NCBI RefSeq assembly: GCF_900116515.1
Contig: NZ_FPBA01000010.1
Location: 1-64,000 of the forward strand
Direction: 5' to 3'
Source: Geodermatophilus amargosae
GTDB taxonomy: Bacteria > Actinomycetota > Actinomycetes > Mycobacteriales > Geodermatophilaceae
Length of the DNA stretch: 64,000 nt
Below are positions 28,245 to 38,519 of this stretch, piece by piece. The notes beneath the pieces are model-generated. The model was not told the DNA's origin. It did not search any database and saw only the letters and a program-made list of their open reading frames with translations. Made by a program: the position numbers and the translations under genes. Numbering within the stretch: position 1 is the first letter of the stretch; every line of letters begins with the position of its first letter.

Positions 28245-29515
28245 CAGGCGGCTCCCGGCCCGGCGGCCGCCCGGCCGCCGGGCGCCGGAGTGGACCGCAG
28301 CGCGCGCAGCACGGCCGCGGCGGTGCGCCGGCCGCTGGCCATGGCCCCCTGGATCGACGGGGTGTCCCGGTGGTCGCCGCAGACGTAGAGGCCGCCGCCG
28401 AGGTCCACCGCACGGCGGTGCCGCAGCGGGGGGAGCGCGGCCGGCTGCGCGCCGGTCACCGTCACCGTGGTCAGGTGCTCGAGGTCGCCCGTGGCGACGT
28501 CGTGCAGCCGGGCCACCTCCTCGCGCACCTCGGCCTCCCGCGTCGGGGCGAGGGTGTTGCTGGCCAGCAGGGCGCGTCCGTCGGGGGAGTAGGCGGGCTG
28601 CGCGTCGCTGAGCACGACGCTGTTGACCAGGCGGCCCTCGGGCGTCCCGAGCACGATGAGCGGCTCGGTCCAGGGCGAGGCCGGCAGCACGTGGTAGTGC
28701 GTCGTCACCTGCCGGGGAGCGGCGGCCTCGACGGCCGGGACGAGGTCGGCGGCGGTGCCCGGGTCGGTGGCCACGACGACGGCGTCCGCGCGCACCCGGC
28801 CGGTGCCGCTGTCGACCGAGGTCCCGGAGACGGCGGTGACGCGCACGCGGTGGTGGACGCGGCCCTCGCCGACCCGGGCGGCCAGCTGCTCGCCGATCGC
28901 CTGGATGCCCCGCGCCGGCAGGGCCGTCCCGCCGCGGGCGAAGCTGCGCCAGAGCAGGTCGAGGTAGCGGCTGGAGGTCTCGAGCCGGTCCTCGAGGAGC
29001 ACCCCGGCGAGGAACGGGCCGAAGAAGCGCTCGAGCGCCACCTCCCCGACCCCCGCCTGCTCCAGGTGGGCGGCGGCCGAGGTCTCGCGGGCGGCGAGCA
29101 GGCGGGAGACCGGCCAGTACCCGGCCCGCGCGGAGAAGGCGGCGATGGCCACCTTGTGCGGCAGGGAGCCGAGCGGCGCGCGCAGGGTGTCCACCAGCGC
29201 CGACGGCCGGCGGCGGGGGTCGGCCACCCGGTGCGCCCGGTCCCCGACCCGCACCACGGCTCCCGGCGTGAAGAACCCGAGGTCGAGGGCGGGCAGGTCG
29301 AGGTCGGCGGCGCGGGGGTAGCCGGTGTTGAACACCTGGAAGCCCCGGTCGACCACGAAGCCGTCGACCTGCTCGGTGGCCAGCCGGCCACCCGCGTGCG
29401 TGGAGGCCTCCAGGACGTGCACGTCGCAGCCGGCGGCTGCCAGCCGGGTCGCCACCGAGAGCCCGGCCAGCCCCGCGCCCACGACGACGACCTCGGCACG
29501 GGCGGGGAGCGGCAT
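28244..29515 (-). CDS. FAD-dependent amine oxidase/desaturase-like oxidoreductase, 423 aa
   Basis: N-terminal dinucleotide-binding motif VVVVGAGLAGLSVATRLAAAG followed by VLEASTHAGGRLATE, the pattern of the monoamine-oxidase/phytoene-desaturase superfamily. The second FAD contact is near the C-terminus: GLYVCGDHRDTPSIQGAMASG. No signal peptide, so cytoplasmic. Substrate unknown; such genes are often annotated as protoporphyrinogen- or carotenoid-type, but nothing here decides it. ATG 29515 has TAGGTT 6 nt upstream, a leaderless start. It forms a pair with the S51 hydrolase. Confidence 0.85.
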   Translation of the reverse strand: MPLPARAEVVVVGAGLAGLSVATRLAAAGCDVHVLEASTHAGGRLATEQVDGFVVDRGFQVFNTGYPRAADLDLPALDLGFFTPGAVVRVGDRAHRVADPRRRPSALVDTLRAPLGSLPHKVAIAAFSARAGYWPVSRLLAARETSAAAHLEQAGVGEVALERFFGPFLAGVLLEDRLETSSRYLDLLWRSFARGGTALPARGIQAIGEQLAARVGEGRVHHRVRVTAVSGTSVDSGTGRVRADAVVVATDPGTAADLVPAVEAAAPRQVTTHYHVLPASPWTEPLIVLGTPEGRLVNSVVLSDAQPAYSPDGRALLASNTLAPTREAEVREEVARLHDVATGDLEHLTTVTVTGAQPAALPPLRHRRAVDLGGGLYVCGDHRDTPSIQGAMASGRRTAAAVLRALRSTPAPGGRAAAGPGAA

Positions 29516-29633
29516 GCTCCGAACCTAGGCGCAGCCGGGCGGGCGCACCCGTCCGGGACCGCGCCTGTGGACGCCTCCCGCGCCTGTGGACGGACGGCAC
29601 GCCAGCGGCGCCCGGCGGCATACGGTCCCCGCC

Positions 29634-31307
29634 GTGCCCGCCTCTCCCGAGCCCAACGACGCGCCCGCAGACGCCCCGCCCGGTGCCGGTGCAGGTGCCG
29701 CGCCGGTGCCGCCCGTCGTGCCCGGCTACCGGCTCGAGCGGCTGCTCGGCCGCGGCGGGTCCGGGGAGGTCTGGCGGGCCCGCCCGCGGGACGGCGGCGC
29801 GCCGGTGGCCGTCAAGTTGCTCGTCGCCGGCGACGGCGAACGCCAGGCGCGCGAGGCGGCGCTCCTCGGCGCCCTCGACCACCCGCACCTGGTCCGGCTG
29901 CACGAGGTGGTCCACCAGCCGCGGCGTGGCGGTCCGGCCCGGGTCGCCCTGGTGCTCGACCTGCTCGAGGGCGGCAGCCTGGCCGCGTTGCTGGCCCGGC
30001 GTGGGCGGCTGCGTCCCGGCGAGGTGGTGACCGCGCTGGCCCCGGTGGCCGCGGCGCTGGCGTGCGCGCACGAGCAGGGCGTCGTCCACGGCGACCTGTC
30101 CCCGGGCAACGTCGTCTTCACCGCCGAGGGGCGCCCGGTGCTCACCGACCTCGGCGTCGCCCGGGTGCTGGGGGAGGACGCCGACGGCGAGGTGACGCCC
30201 GCCTACGTCGACCCCGCCGTCGCGCGCGGCGGTGCGCCGGGGCCGGCCTCCGACGTCTTCGGCGTCGCCGCGGCCGCCTTCCACGCGCTCACCGGCGTCC
30301 CGCCGTGGAACGCCGCCTCGCCCGCCGACACCCTCGCCGTCGCCGCCACCGGGGAGCTGCCCGACCTCGCCGGGCTCGCGCCCGGCGCGCCACCGGCGCT
30401 GCTCGACGTGGTCGCCCGCGGCCTGGCGGCCGATCCGCACGCCCGGGGGTCGGCCGCGGCGTTCGCGCTGGACCTGCGGCACGCCTGCCGGCCGGAACCC
30501 GTGCGGCTGCCCACCCCGGGGATCCCGGATGCCGAACTCGCCGGGACCGGCCGTGGGCACCGGACCGAGCTCACCCACCAGGTGCCCGCACGGCACCGCC
30601 GCGAGGCGCCACCGGAGGTGCACGTCCGGTCCGGCCGGTCCTGGGCGTGGGCCGGGTTCCTGGCGCGGCGGGCCGCCGCCGGGATCGCCGTCGCGGCCCT
30701 GGTGCTCGGCGCGATCGCACTCGGGCTGGCGCTGACGCGGTCGGGGCCGGGTGGAGGAGCGGTCCCCGCGGCGACGGGCAGCGCCGCTGCGACCGAGGCC
30801 CTGACGCCCCCCGCACCGACTGCCCCGACCCCGACACCGGCCCCGACCCCCACCTCGGCCCCGGGCCCGGCGCCGACCCCGGCTCCCGCGCCACCGGCCG
30901 AGGCCGATGCCGTCGACTGGACCGCCGTCCTCACGGAGCTCTACGCGCGCCGGGCCCGGGCCTTCACCACGGGTGACGTGGCGCTGCTCGGGGAGGTCTA
31001 CACGGCCGACAGCCCACTGCTGGTCGCCGACCGCGCCTACCTGCAGGCGCTCACCGCGGCCGGTGAGGTGCTGCGCGGCTTCGCCCCGTCGGTGTCGGCA
31101 GTGTCGGTGGCCGCCGGTCCGGCCGGCGACGGGACGGTGCAGGTGCAGCTGGTCGACAGCCGGCCGGAGTGCGCGGTCGTGTCCGCGGCGGCTCCGGACG
31201 GCACGCCGCTGCGCACCGAGCCCGGCCGAGGAGAGGTCGCGGTGGCGATGGTGCTGGTGCCCGGGCCCGGAGGCTGGCGGATCGGGACCGCGGGACGGCT
31301 GGCGTGA
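29634..31307 (+). CDS. Membrane-anchored Ser/Thr protein kinase (PknB-like), 557 aa
   Basis: Kinase domain about residues 27-285: glycine loop LLGRGGSGEVWRA, Lys in VAVKLLVA, catalytic loop HGDLSPGNVVF (Asp present, HGD instead of HRD), and DLG in place of DFG. A juxtamembrane Arg-rich stretch leads to one helix (about 350-372: AAAGIAVAALVLGAIALGLAL), then a Pro/Thr/Ala linker and an extracellular domain of about 140 residues (TAVLTELYARRARAFTTGDV onward) resembling small SnoaL/NTF2-like sensor folds. Catalytic residues are kept, so activity is likely. GTG 29634 has TACGGT 7 nt upstream; an upstream in-frame start is less likely. Divergent from the oxidoreductase. Confidence 0.88.
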   Translation: MPASPEPNDAPADAPPGAGAGAAPVPPVVPGYRLERLLGRGGSGEVWRARPRDGGAPVAVKLLVAGDGERQAREAALLGALDHPHLVRLHEVVHQPRRGGPARVALVLDLLEGGSLAALLARRGRLRPGEVVTALAPVAAALACAHEQGVVHGDLSPGNVVFTAEGRPVLTDLGVARVLGEDADGEVTPAYVDPAVARGGAPGPASDVFGVAAAAFHALTGVPPWNAASPADTLAVAATGELPDLAGLAPGAPPALLDVVARGLAADPHARGSAAAFALDLRHACRPEPVRLPTPGIPDAELAGTGRGHRTELTHQVPARHRREAPPEVHVRSGRSWAWAGFLARRAAAGIAVAALVLGAIALGLALTRSGPGGGAVPAATGSAAATEALTPPAPTAPTPTPAPTPTSAPGPAPTPAPAPPAEADAVDWTAVLTELYARRARAFTTGDVALLGEVYTADSPLLVADRAYLQALTAAGEVLRGFAPSVSAVSVAAGPAGDGTVQVQLVDSRPECAVVSAAAPDGTPLRTEPGRGEVAVAMVLVPGPGGWRIGTAGRLA

Positions 31308-31321
31308 GACCCGCGGTGCCG

Positions 31322-32233
31322 TCAGCGGCGGCCCAGCGCTTCCCGCAGGGCGGAGGGCAGGTCCCCGTGACGGAACTCGTAGCCGGCGGCCTGCAGCCGC
31401 GCGGGCACGGCCCGCTGCCCGGCCAGGACGCTGGAGCGCCCGAACTCGCCGAGGGCCAGCCGGATGGCCGGAGCGGGCACCGGCAGCACCGCCGGCCGCC
31501 GGACGGCGCGGGCGAGCTCGCGCACGAACTCGCTGTTGCGCACCGGCTCGGGGCCGGTGAGGTTCACCGGGCCGGACACGTCGTCGGCGGTCAGCAGGAA
31601 CTGCAGGGCGCTGATCTCGTCGGCCAGGCTCACCCAGGGCCAGAACTGCCGGCCCGACCCCATGCGGCCGCCGAGGCCGAACCGGAAGATCGTGCCGAGG
31701 ATCTGCACCAGCATGGCGCCCCGCCCGATGACCAGGCCGGTCCGCACGGTGACCACCCGGACCCCGGCGTCGGAGGCGGGCCGGGTGGCCTCCTCCCACT
31801 GCACGCAGACCCGGGCGAGGAAGTCCTCCCCGGGCGGGGCGTCCTCCTCCACGACCCGGTCGCCGGTGTCGCCGTAGTAGCCGACCGCCGATGCCGAGAC
31901 CAGCACCCGCCGGCGCCTGGGGTCGACCGCGGCCGCGGCGGCCAGGGCCTCGCTGATGGTCGTGGTGCTGTCGAGCCGGCTGGTCAGCAGGTCCCGCCGG
32001 TAGCCCTCCGTGAAGGGCCGCGGCCGGATCGGCGTGCCGGCGAGGTTCACCACCGCGTCGACGTCGAGCAGCAGCGTCGGGTCGATCCGCCGGTGCTGCG
32101 GGTCCCAGCGGTCCTCGTCGGCCGTGCGCGGCGTGCGGCGCACCAGCCGGACCACCTCGTGCCCGTCGGCGCGCAGTGCCGGGACCAGCGTCGACCCGAT
32201 GAGGCCGGAGGCCCCCGTGACCGCGATCTTCAT
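31322..32233 (-). CDS. TIGR01777-family NAD(P)-binding epimerase-like protein, 303 aa
   Basis: Rossmann start KIAVTGASGLIGSTLVPAL, then VNLAGTPI with the ARPFTEGYRRDLLTSRL-like segment (here RPRPFTEGYRR), VSASAVGYYGDTGD (active-site Tyr motif) and FWPWVSLADEISALQFLL. This combination defines the TIGR01777/YfcH family of atypical SDR proteins (some fused to cell-division SulA-like domains; not here). Activity unproven. ATG 32233 with a strong GAGGAG site 6 nt upstream. Positioned downstream of the E2 gene on the same strand, separated by a strong hairpin. It matches the Rv2216 position in mycobacteria. Confidence 0.9.
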   Translation of the reverse strand: MKIAVTGASGLIGSTLVPALRADGHEVVRLVRRTPRTADEDRWDPQHRRIDPTLLLDVDAVVNLAGTPIRPRPFTEGYRRDLLTSRLDSTTTISEALAAAAAVDPRRRRVLVSASAVGYYGDTGDRVVEEDAPPGEDFLARVCVQWEEATRPASDAGVRVVTVRTGLVIGRGAMLVQILGTIFRFGLGGRMGSGRQFWPWVSLADEISALQFLLTADDVSGPVNLTGPEPVRNSEFVRELARAVRRPAVLPVPAPAIRLALGEFGRSSVLAGQRAVPARLQAAGYEFRHGDLPSALREALGRR

Positions 32234-32263
32234 GACCCTCCTCGTCCCCTGCCCACTACGACG

Positions 32264-32293
32264 TCGGGCCCCGGCGCACGCGCCGGGGCCCGA
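32264..32293 (-). terminator. Strong hairpin after the E2 gene
   Basis: Perfect 13-bp stem TCGGGCCCCGGCG (32264-32276) with 32281-32293, loop CACG. It begins 11 nt past the E2 stop and lies upstream of the TIGR01777 gene, so it should end the E2/lpd transcript. Confidence 0.75.
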
Positions 32294-32303
32294 CCGGGGG
32301 ACG

Positions 32304-34229
32304 TCAGCCCAGCCCGAGCTCGCCCTCGAACTGCCCGGCCTCGAGCCGCTCCTTCACGGTGCCGAGGAAGCGCGCGGCGTCGGCGCCGTCGACGATCCGG
32401 TGGTCGTAGGTGAGGGCCAGGTAGATCATCGACCGCACCGCGATGACCTCGCCGAGGTCGGGGTCCTGGACGACGACCGGCCGCTTGACCACGGTGCCGG
32501 TGCCCAGGATCGCCACCTGCGGCTGGTTGATGATCGGCGTGTCGAACAGCGCGCCGCGGCTGCCGGTGTTGGTGAGCGTGAAGGTGCCGCCACCGAGCTC
32601 GTCCGGCGTGACCTTGTTGAGCCGGGTCCGCTCCGCCAGGTCGGAGATCTTGCGGGCGAGCCCGCCGATGCTCAGGTCGCCGGCGCCGCGGATGACCGGT
32701 ACGAGCAGGCCGCGCTCGGTGTCGACGGCGACGCCGAGGTTCTCCGCGTCGTGGTAGGCGACCGTGCCTGCCTCCATGTCCACCGAGGAGTTCACGGCCG
32801 GGTGGGCCTTGAGCGCCTCGACGGCCGCCTTCGCGAAGAACGGCAGGAAGGACAGCTTCACGCCCTCGCGGGCCTCGAAGTCCCGCTTGGCCCGGTCGCG
32901 CAGCTTGGCGATGCGGGTGACGTCGACCTCGACCACGGTGGTCAGCTGCGCACTGATCGCCAGGGACTCGACCATCCGCCGGGCGATGACCCCGCGCAGC
33001 CGGGACATCTTCTCCGTGCGCCCGCGCAGCGAGGTGTCGGCCTGGGCCGCCGGGGACGGCGTCGTGGGACGGCCGGCGGTGGCCGCGGGGGCGGGAGCGG
33101 CGGCCGGAGCCGGAGCGGCAGCCGGAGCGGCGGACTCGGCGGCGGCGAGGACGTCCTGCTTGCGGATCCGCCCGCCGACCCCGGTGCCGGTGACGCTGGA
33201 CAGGTCCACGCCGTGCTCGGTGGCCAGGCGGCGCACCAGCGGCGTCACGTAGGTGCCGGAACCGTCGGCCGGGGAGGCGCTCGGCGCCGGAGCCGGTGCC
33301 GGCGCCTGGGCCGGTGCCTGGGCCGGTGCCTCCGCCCGCGAGGGCTGCGAGGGCTGGTTGCTCTGCTGCGCCCGGACGGTCTCGGCCTCACCGGACCCGT
33401 AGTCGGCGCCGGCGGGCACCGACGGCGGGGCGCCCGGCGGCTGCGACGCGGGCTGCTGCTCCTGGCGCGGCGCCGGAGCCGGAGCGGGCGCCGGCTCGGG
33501 AGCGGGGGCCTCCTGCGGGGCGGGCGCCGGAGCGGCCGCAGCGGGAGCCCCGCCACCGGCCGCGCCGGAGCCGATCACGGCCAGCTGCGCGCCGACCTCG
33601 ACCGTCTCGTCCTCGTTGACGCTGATCGACAGGAGCGTCCCCGACACCGGTGCCGGGATCTCGGTGTCGACCTTGTCGGTCGAGACCTCGAGCAGCGGCT
33701 CGTCCGCGGTGACCTCGTCGCCGACCGCCTTGAGCCAGCGGGTGACGGTGCCCTCGGTGACGCTCTCGCCGAGCGCCGGCATGGTCACCGGCGTCCCCTC
33801 GCCGCCACCCTGACCGCCGCCCTGGTCGCCGCCCTGGTCGCTCTGGCCGTCGGATGCGGGGGCCTCGGCGGCGGGCGCGGGCGTCGGCTCCTCGGACGGA
33901 CCGGGGCCGGCGTCCTCCACCTGGTCGACCGGGGTCTGCGGGGTGGTGGCGTCGTCGGCCGACGCGGGCGTGCCCGCGTCCCCACCGTCGCCGTCCCCGC
34001 CGATCACCGCAAGCTCGGCGCCGACTTCGACGGTCTCGTCCTCGGACACGAGGATCTTGGTGAGCACGCCCGCGGCGGGCGAGGGGATCTCGGTGTCGAC
34101 CTTGTCGGTCGAGACCTCGAGCAGCGGCTCGTCGACCTCGACCTGCTCACCCTCCTGCTTCAACCATCGGGTGACCGTGCCCTCGGTGACGCTCTCGCCC
34201 AGGGCGGGCATGGTGACGGAGGTCGGCAT
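32304..34229 (-). CDS. sucB: Dihydrolipoamide acyltransferase E2 with two lipoyl domains, 641 aa
   Basis: Two lipoyl domains (about residues 2-77 and 148-223), each with the lipoylated Lys in [12 protein letters not shown], are joined by long Ala/Pro/Gln linkers. An E3-binding peripheral domain follows ([17 protein letters not shown], about 330), then the C-terminal catalytic acyltransferase with [18 protein letters not shown] and [16 protein letters not shown] (catalytic His). It passes acyl groups to CoA in a 2-oxoacid dehydrogenase. The gene name follows common annotation; the mycobacterial relative (DlaT, Rv2215) serves pyruvate dehydrogenase and related complexes, so substrate is not fixed. 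Lipoylation needs LipB and LipA encoded nearby; E3 is the next gene upstream. Confidence 0.92.
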   Translation of the reverse strand: MPTSVTMPALGESVTEGTVTRWLKQEGEQVEVDEPLLEVSTDKVDTEIPSPAAGVLTKILVSEDETVEVGAELAVIGGDGDGGDAGTPASADDATTPQTPVDQVEDAGPGPSEEPTPAPAAEAPASDGQSDQGGDQGGGQGGGEGTPVTMPALGESVTEGTVTRWLKAVGDEVTADEPLLEVSTDKVDTEIPAPVSGTLLSISVNEDETVEVGAQLAVIGSGAAGGGAPAAAAPAPAPQEAPAPEPAPAPAPAPRQEQQPASQPPGAPPSVPAGADYGSGEAETVRAQQSNQPSQPSRAEAPAQAPAQAPAPAPAPSASPADGSGTYVTPLVRRLATEHGVDLSSVTGTGVGGRIRKQDVLAAAESAAPAAAPAPAAAPAPAATAGRPTTPSPAAQADTSLRGRTEKMSRLRGVIARRMVESLAISAQLTTVVEVDVTRIAKLRDRAKRDFEAREGVKLSFLPFFAKAAVEALKAHPAVNSSVDMEAGTVAYHDAENLGVAVDTERGLLVPVIRGAGDLSIGGLARKISDLAERTRLNKVTPDELGGGTFTLTNTGSRGALFDTPIINQPQVAILGTGTVVKRPVVVQDPDLGEVIAVRSMIYLALTYDHRIVDGADAARFLGTVKERLEAGQFEGELGLG

Positions 34230-34283
34230 CGGGGCAGGGCTCCTTCGTGGCGGCGCGGGTGGGGGAGAGCGGACCGGGCGGGG

Positions 34284-35663
34284 TCAGCTGTGGGCGTGCA
34301 GCGGCTTGCCGGCCAGGGCCAGGTGGGCCTCGCCGATCGCCTCGCTCTGCGTGGGGTGCGGGTGGATCAGGGCGGCGACCTCGTCGGGCAGCGCCTCCCA
34401 GTTGAAGATCAGCTGCGCCTCGGCGACGAGCTCGCCGACCCGGCTGCCGACCATGTGCACGCCGACGACCGGGCCGTCCTTCTGGCGGATCAGCTTGACC
34501 GCGCCCTGCGTCTTGAGGATCTGGCTGCGGCCGTTGCCGCCCAGGTCGTACACGAGGGTCTCCACCTCGCCGTACTTCTCGCGGGCCTGGACCTCGGTGA
34601 GACCGACGGAGGCGACCTCGGGCTCGGAGTAGGTGACCCGGGGGACGCCGGCGTAGTCGATCGGGACGACGGGGAGACCGGCCAGGCGCTCGGCGACGAG
34701 GATGCCCTCGCCGAACCCGACGTGCGCGAGCTGGAGGGTGGGGATGAGGTCGCCGACGGCGGAGATGGTCGGGACGTTGGTCTGGCAGTACTCGTCGACG
34801 AGCACGTAGCCGCGGTCCATCGTGACCCCGGCCTCCTCGTAGCCGAGGCCCTGGCTGACCGGGCCGCGGCCGACGGCGACCAGGACGATCTCGGCCTCGA
34901 AGTCCTTGCCGTTCTGCAGGCTGACCTTGACGCCGTTCTCGGTGTGCTCGACGGAGGACACCAGGTTGCCCAGCTCGAAGTTGATCTTCCGGCGGCGGAA
35001 CGCCCGCTCCAGGAGCTTGGAGGAGCTCTCGTCCTCGAGCGGCACGAGGTGCTTGAGGCCCTCGATGATCGTGACGTCGACGCCGAAGGACTTCCAGGCG
35101 CTGGCGAACTCGCAGCCGATCACGCCGCCGCCCAGGATGATCGCCGACGTCGGCACGCGGTCGAGCTGCAGCGCCTGCTCGCTGTCGATGACGCGGACGC
35201 CGTCGAGCTCGACGCCCGGGATGCTGCGGGAGTAGGAGCCGGTGGCCAGCAGGACGTGGCGGCCCTCGTAGGTCTGGCCGTTCACCGACACCGTCGTGGG
35301 GGAGACCAGCCGGCCCTCGCCCTCGATGTAGTTGATCTTACGGCTCTTGATCAGGCCCTGCAGGCCCTTGTACAGCCGCGAGACGACGCCGTCCTTGTAG
35401 GCGTTGACGCCGTCCATGTCGATGCCGGCCAGCGAGGTCTTGACGCCGAACTGCTCGCCCTCGCGGGCCTGGTCGGCGATCTCACCGCTGTGCAGCAGGG
35501 CCTTGGTCGGGATGCACCCGCGGTGCAGGCAGGTGCCGCCGACCTTGTCCTTCTCGATCAGGACGACCGACAACCCGAGCTCGGCGGCCCGCAGCGCGGC
35601 GGCATAGCCACCCGAGCCACCACCGAGGATGACCAGGTCGGCGGGGGTGGTGGGTGCGCTCAC
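34284..35663 (-). CDS. lpdA: Dihydrolipoyl dehydrogenase E3, 459 aa
   Basis: FAD motif LVILGGGSGGYAAALRAAEL, redox disulfide GGTCLHRGCIPTK, NAD-binding IILGGGVIGCEFASAW, SAVGDLIPTLQLAHVG, and the dimer-interface catalytic HPHPTQSE near the C-terminus. It reoxidises dihydrolipoamide on E2 and GcvH with NAD. GTG 35663 with GAGGAG upstream; the longer in-frame extension has no similarity. It precedes the E2 gene by 54 nt on the same strand, forming an E3-E2 operon without E1 genes, the usual actinobacterial split. Confidence 0.94.
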   Translation of the reverse strand: MSAPTTPADLVILGGGSGGYAAALRAAELGLSVVLIEKDKVGGTCLHRGCIPTKALLHSGEIADQAREGEQFGVKTSLAGIDMDGVNAYKDGVVSRLYKGLQGLIKSRKINYIEGEGRLVSPTTVSVNGQTYEGRHVLLATGSYSRSIPGVELDGVRVIDSEQALQLDRVPTSAIILGGGVIGCEFASAWKSFGVDVTIIEGLKHLVPLEDESSSKLLERAFRRRKINFELGNLVSSVEHTENGVKVSLQNGKDFEAEIVLVAVGRGPVSQGLGYEEAGVTMDRGYVLVDEYCQTNVPTISAVGDLIPTLQLAHVGFGEGILVAERLAGLPVVPIDYAGVPRVTYSEPEVASVGLTEVQAREKYGEVETLVYDLGGNGRSQILKTQGAVKLIRQKDGPVVGVHMVGSRVGELVAEAQLIFNWEALPDEVAALIHPHPTQSEAIGEAHLALAGKPLHAHS

Positions 35664-35768
35664 GACGTGCTCCTCGATGCTCTCGGCCTGCCCCACCCGA
35701 ACGGGTGGGGGATGGTCCTCGTCCATCCTGCCACTCCGCGGAGCAGGGGGAGCCGAGGGCGGCTGTGC

Positions 35769-35803
35769 GCCGTGCGCGACCGGGCGTCCCGGCCGCGCAC
35801 GGC
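35769..35803. terminator. Hairpin after pepA
   Basis: GCCGTGCGCG (35769-35778) pairs with CGCGCACGGC (35794-35803), and an inner CCGGG/CCCGG pair extends the stem. It ends 2 bp before the pepA stop codon, in the gap to lpdA on the same strand. Confidence 0.65.
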
Positions 35804-35805
35804 GG

Positions 35806-37317
35806 TCAGCGGGCGAGCAGGTCCTCGATGGTCGCCAGCAGAGTCCGGACCGGCACCCCGGTGCCGCCCTTGGGCGTGTAGCCCCAGGGTGCGCCGGTGT
35901 TGTAGCTCGGGCCGGCGATGTCGACGTGCGCCCACGGCAGACCGGCGGGCACGAACTCGGCGAGGAAGTGCGCCCCGACGAGCATCCCGCCCATGCGGTC
36001 GGCGTTGGCGTTGACGAAGTCAGCGACGGGGGAGTCGATGCCGCGCCGCAGCTCCTCGGGCATGGGCATCGGCCACATCGGCTCGCCGCTGCGACGGCTG
36101 GCCGCGACGACGGCGTCGCGCAGGTCGTCGCTGCCCATGACGCCGGCGGTGCGCGACCCCAGCGCGACCAGCTGCGCACCGGTGAGCGTCGAGGTCTCGA
36201 GCAGGAGGTCGGGGGAGTCCTCGGCCGCCCGGGCGATGGCGTCGGCCAGGACCACGCGGCCCTCGGCGTCGGTGTTGGTGATCTCGGCCTTCTTGCCGTT
36301 GCGGAAGGTCACCACGTCGGCCGGCCGGTAGGCGGTGCCGCTGGGCAGGTTCTCCGCGATCGGCACGGTGGCGGTCACCTCGACGGGCAGGCCGAGCCGG
36401 GCGACCAGGCACGCGGTGGCGATCACGGCGGCGGCGCCGGCCATGTCGCTGGTCATGTGGTGCATGTTCGCGGCCGGCTTGATCGACAGGCCGCCGCTGT
36501 CGAAGGTGATGCCCTTGCCGACGAGGGCGACCTTCTTCTGCGCCTTCTTGCCGCTGTAGCTCAGCCGCAGCAGGCGCGGGCCGCGGGCCGAGCCGCTGCC
36601 GACGGCCAGGATGCCGCCGTAGCCGCCGGCCACGAGGTCGTCCTCGTCGAGCACCTCGACCGACAGGCCGGCCGCCTTGCCGGCGGCCGCCCCGCGGGCG
36701 GTCAGCTCGGCGGGGTGGAGGTCGTTGGGAGGGGTGTTGACCAGGTCGCGCACCAGCGTGACGGCGTCGACGACGGCACGGACCCGCGCCAGCGGCGCCT
36801 TGGCCGCACCGGCGTCGGGGACGACGACGGTGAACTCGCGCGGCGGCGCGGGCCGGTCCGCCGGCAGGTCGGACTTGTACTCGGTGAACTCGTAGGCGCC
36901 GAGCAGCGCGCCCTCGCCGACGGCGTGCAGCCGCTCGGCGTCCGGCGTCCCGCCGACGGCGGCGAGCAGCGTCACCACCGAGGTCCGGCCGGTCAGCGCG
37001 CGGCTGGCAGCTCCCGCGGCGCGGCGGACCGTCTCGGGGGAGTACCCGCCGGTGGCCTCGGGAGCGCCGAGCCCGACGGCGGCGACCACGGGGAACGGTC
37101 CCTGGCCGAGGGTGGCCACCCGGGTGACCTCGTCCTGGCCGCCGCGCGCGCCGAGGTCGGCCAGCGCGGGGAGCAGCCGGCCGCCGAGCAGCCGGTCCAC
37201 GGCCTCCGCACCTGGTGTGAGCAGCGGGCCGGAGGCACCCTTCCCGATCCCGACGACGACGGCGTCGGCGGGCGTCTTCTCGAGCGGGCGGTCGGTGGCG
37301 GTGATCGTCGGCGGCAC
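35806..37317 (-). CDS. pepA: Leucyl (cytosol) aminopeptidase M17, 503 aa
   Basis: Two-metal aminopeptidase releasing N-terminal residues. The C-terminal catalytic domain shows [17 protein letters not shown] (metal Lys and Asp), [11 protein letters not shown] and the family signature [13 protein letters not shown]; the N-terminal macro-like domain spans about 1-170. Hexameric and cytoplasmic by family. Full length. GTG 37317 has TAGGAT 6 nt upstream, a leaderless start, and is divergent from gcvT with about 80 bp between. Corresponds in position to mycobacterial pepB (Rv2213). Confidence 0.95.
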   Translation of the reverse strand: MPPTITATDRPLEKTPADAVVVGIGKGASGPLLTPGAEAVDRLLGGRLLPALADLGARGGQDEVTRVATLGQGPFPVVAAVGLGAPEATGGYSPETVRRAAGAASRALTGRTSVVTLLAAVGGTPDAERLHAVGEGALLGAYEFTEYKSDLPADRPAPPREFTVVVPDAGAAKAPLARVRAVVDAVTLVRDLVNTPPNDLHPAELTARGAAAGKAAGLSVEVLDEDDLVAGGYGGILAVGSGSARGPRLLRLSYSGKKAQKKVALVGKGITFDSGGLSIKPAANMHHMTSDMAGAAAVIATACLVARLGLPVEVTATVPIAENLPSGTAYRPADVVTFRNGKKAEITNTDAEGRVVLADAIARAAEDSPDLLLETSTLTGAQLVALGSRTAGVMGSDDLRDAVVAASRRSGEPMWPMPMPEELRRGIDSPVADFVNANADRMGGMLVGAHFLAEFVPAGLPWAHVDIAGPSYNTGAPWGYTPKGGTGVPVRTLLATIEDLLAR

Positions 37318-37397
37318 CGCTCGATCCTAGGTGTCCGGTTCCGGACGGTAGTGAGGACGGCGAAGGGTCGGGGGCCGCCGTCGCTACGGTGCCCCGT

Positions 37398-38507
37398 GTG
37401 ACCGCGCGGACCTCGCCCCTGCACGACCGCCACGTCGCGGCCGGCGCCAAGCTGGCCGACTTCGGTGGCTGGTCGATGCCGATCGAGTACGCCGGCGGCG
37501 GGGTGCTCGCCGAGCACGCCGCCGTGCGCGAGGCGGCCGGCCTGTTCGACGTGTCGCACCTGGGCACCGGCACCGTGCGCGGCTCCGGGGCCGCGGCCCT
37601 GGTCGACGCCTGCCTCACCAACGACCTGGGCCGGATCGGTCCCGGCCAGGCGCAGTACACGCTGTGCTGCGTCCCTGACGACGAGGACGACGCCGGCGGT
37701 GTGGTCGACGACCTGATCGTCTACCTGCACGGTCCCGACGACGTGCTGCTGGTGCCGAACGCGGCCAACGCGGCGGAGGTCCTCGCCCGGCTGGCCGCCG
37801 CGGCGCCGGCGGGGGTCACGGTGACCGACCGGCACGAGGAGGTGGCCGTCCTCGCCGTGCAGGGGCCGTGCTCGGCCGCCGTCCTGGAGGCCGCGGGGCT
37901 GGCCGCCGACCTGGCCTACATGGCCTTCGCGGGCGGGGAGCGGCGGGAGATCACCGTCTGCCGCACCGGCTACACCGGCGAGCACGGCTACGAGCTCCTC
38001 GTCGCCGCCGACGAGGCCGGTGCGCTGTGGGACCGGCTGCTCGAGGCCGGTGCCGCCGAGGGCATCCGGCCCTGCGGGTTGGGCGCGCGCGACACCCTGC
38101 GCACCGAGATGGGCTACCCGCTGCACGGTCACGAGCTGTCCCGGCACATCACGCCGAACCAGGCGCGCAGCGGCTGGGCGGTCGGCTGGCGCAAGCCCGC
38201 GTTCTGGGGACGCGAGGCACTGCTGGCGGAGAAGCAGGCCGGCCCGTCGCGGCTGCTGTGGGGTCTGCGGGCACCGGGCCGGGGCATCCCGCGCCCCGGG
38301 ATGGCCGTGCTCGACGGGAACGGCGCGCGGGTCGGCGAGGTCACCAGCGGCACCTTCTCGCCGACCCTGCGCACCGGCATCGCGCTGGCCCTGCTCGACA
38401 CCGGTGCCGGTGTCGCGGAGGGCGGCGAGCTCGCCGTCGACGTCCGGGGCCGTCCCCAGCCGGTCGAGGTGGTCGAGCCGCCGTTCGTGCCCTCGCACGT
38501 GCGCTGA
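37398..38507 (+). CDS. gcvT: Aminomethyltransferase (glycine cleavage T-protein), 369 aa
   Basis: T-protein releases ammonia from aminomethyl-lipoyl-H-protein and makes methylene-tetrahydrofolate. Seen: [50 protein letters not shown] (catalytic Asp region D-D-L), [12 protein letters not shown], and a C-terminal barrel ([16 protein letters not shown], [12 protein letters not shown]). Normal length. GTG 37398 has TACGGT 7 nt upstream; GTG 37389 overlaps that box and is less likely. gcvH and gcvP are not in the window. Separated by 12 bp from the convergent YihY-family gene. Confidence 0.93.
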   Translation: MTARTSPLHDRHVAAGAKLADFGGWSMPIEYAGGGVLAEHAAVREAAGLFDVSHLGTGTVRGSGAAALVDACLTNDLGRIGPGQAQYTLCCVPDDEDDAGGVVDDLIVYLHGPDDVLLVPNAANAAEVLARLAAAAPAGVTVTDRHEEVAVLAVQGPCSAAVLEAAGLAADLAYMAFAGGERREITVCRTGYTGEHGYELLVAADEAGALWDRLLEAGAAEGIRPCGLGARDTLRTEMGYPLHGHELSRHITPNQARSGWAVGWRKPAFWGREALLAEKQAGPSRLLWGLRAPGRGIPRPGMAVLDGNGARVGEVTSGTFSPTLRTGIALALLDTGAGVAEGGELAVDVRGRPQPVEVVEPPFVPSHVR

Positions 38508-38519
38508 GGCAGGGTCCTG

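Noticed and set aside
29634-31307. Kinase as an inactive pseudokinase because of HGD and DLG motifs
   Set aside because: The catalytic and metal-binding Asp and the ATP Lys are all present; these substitutions occur in active kinases.
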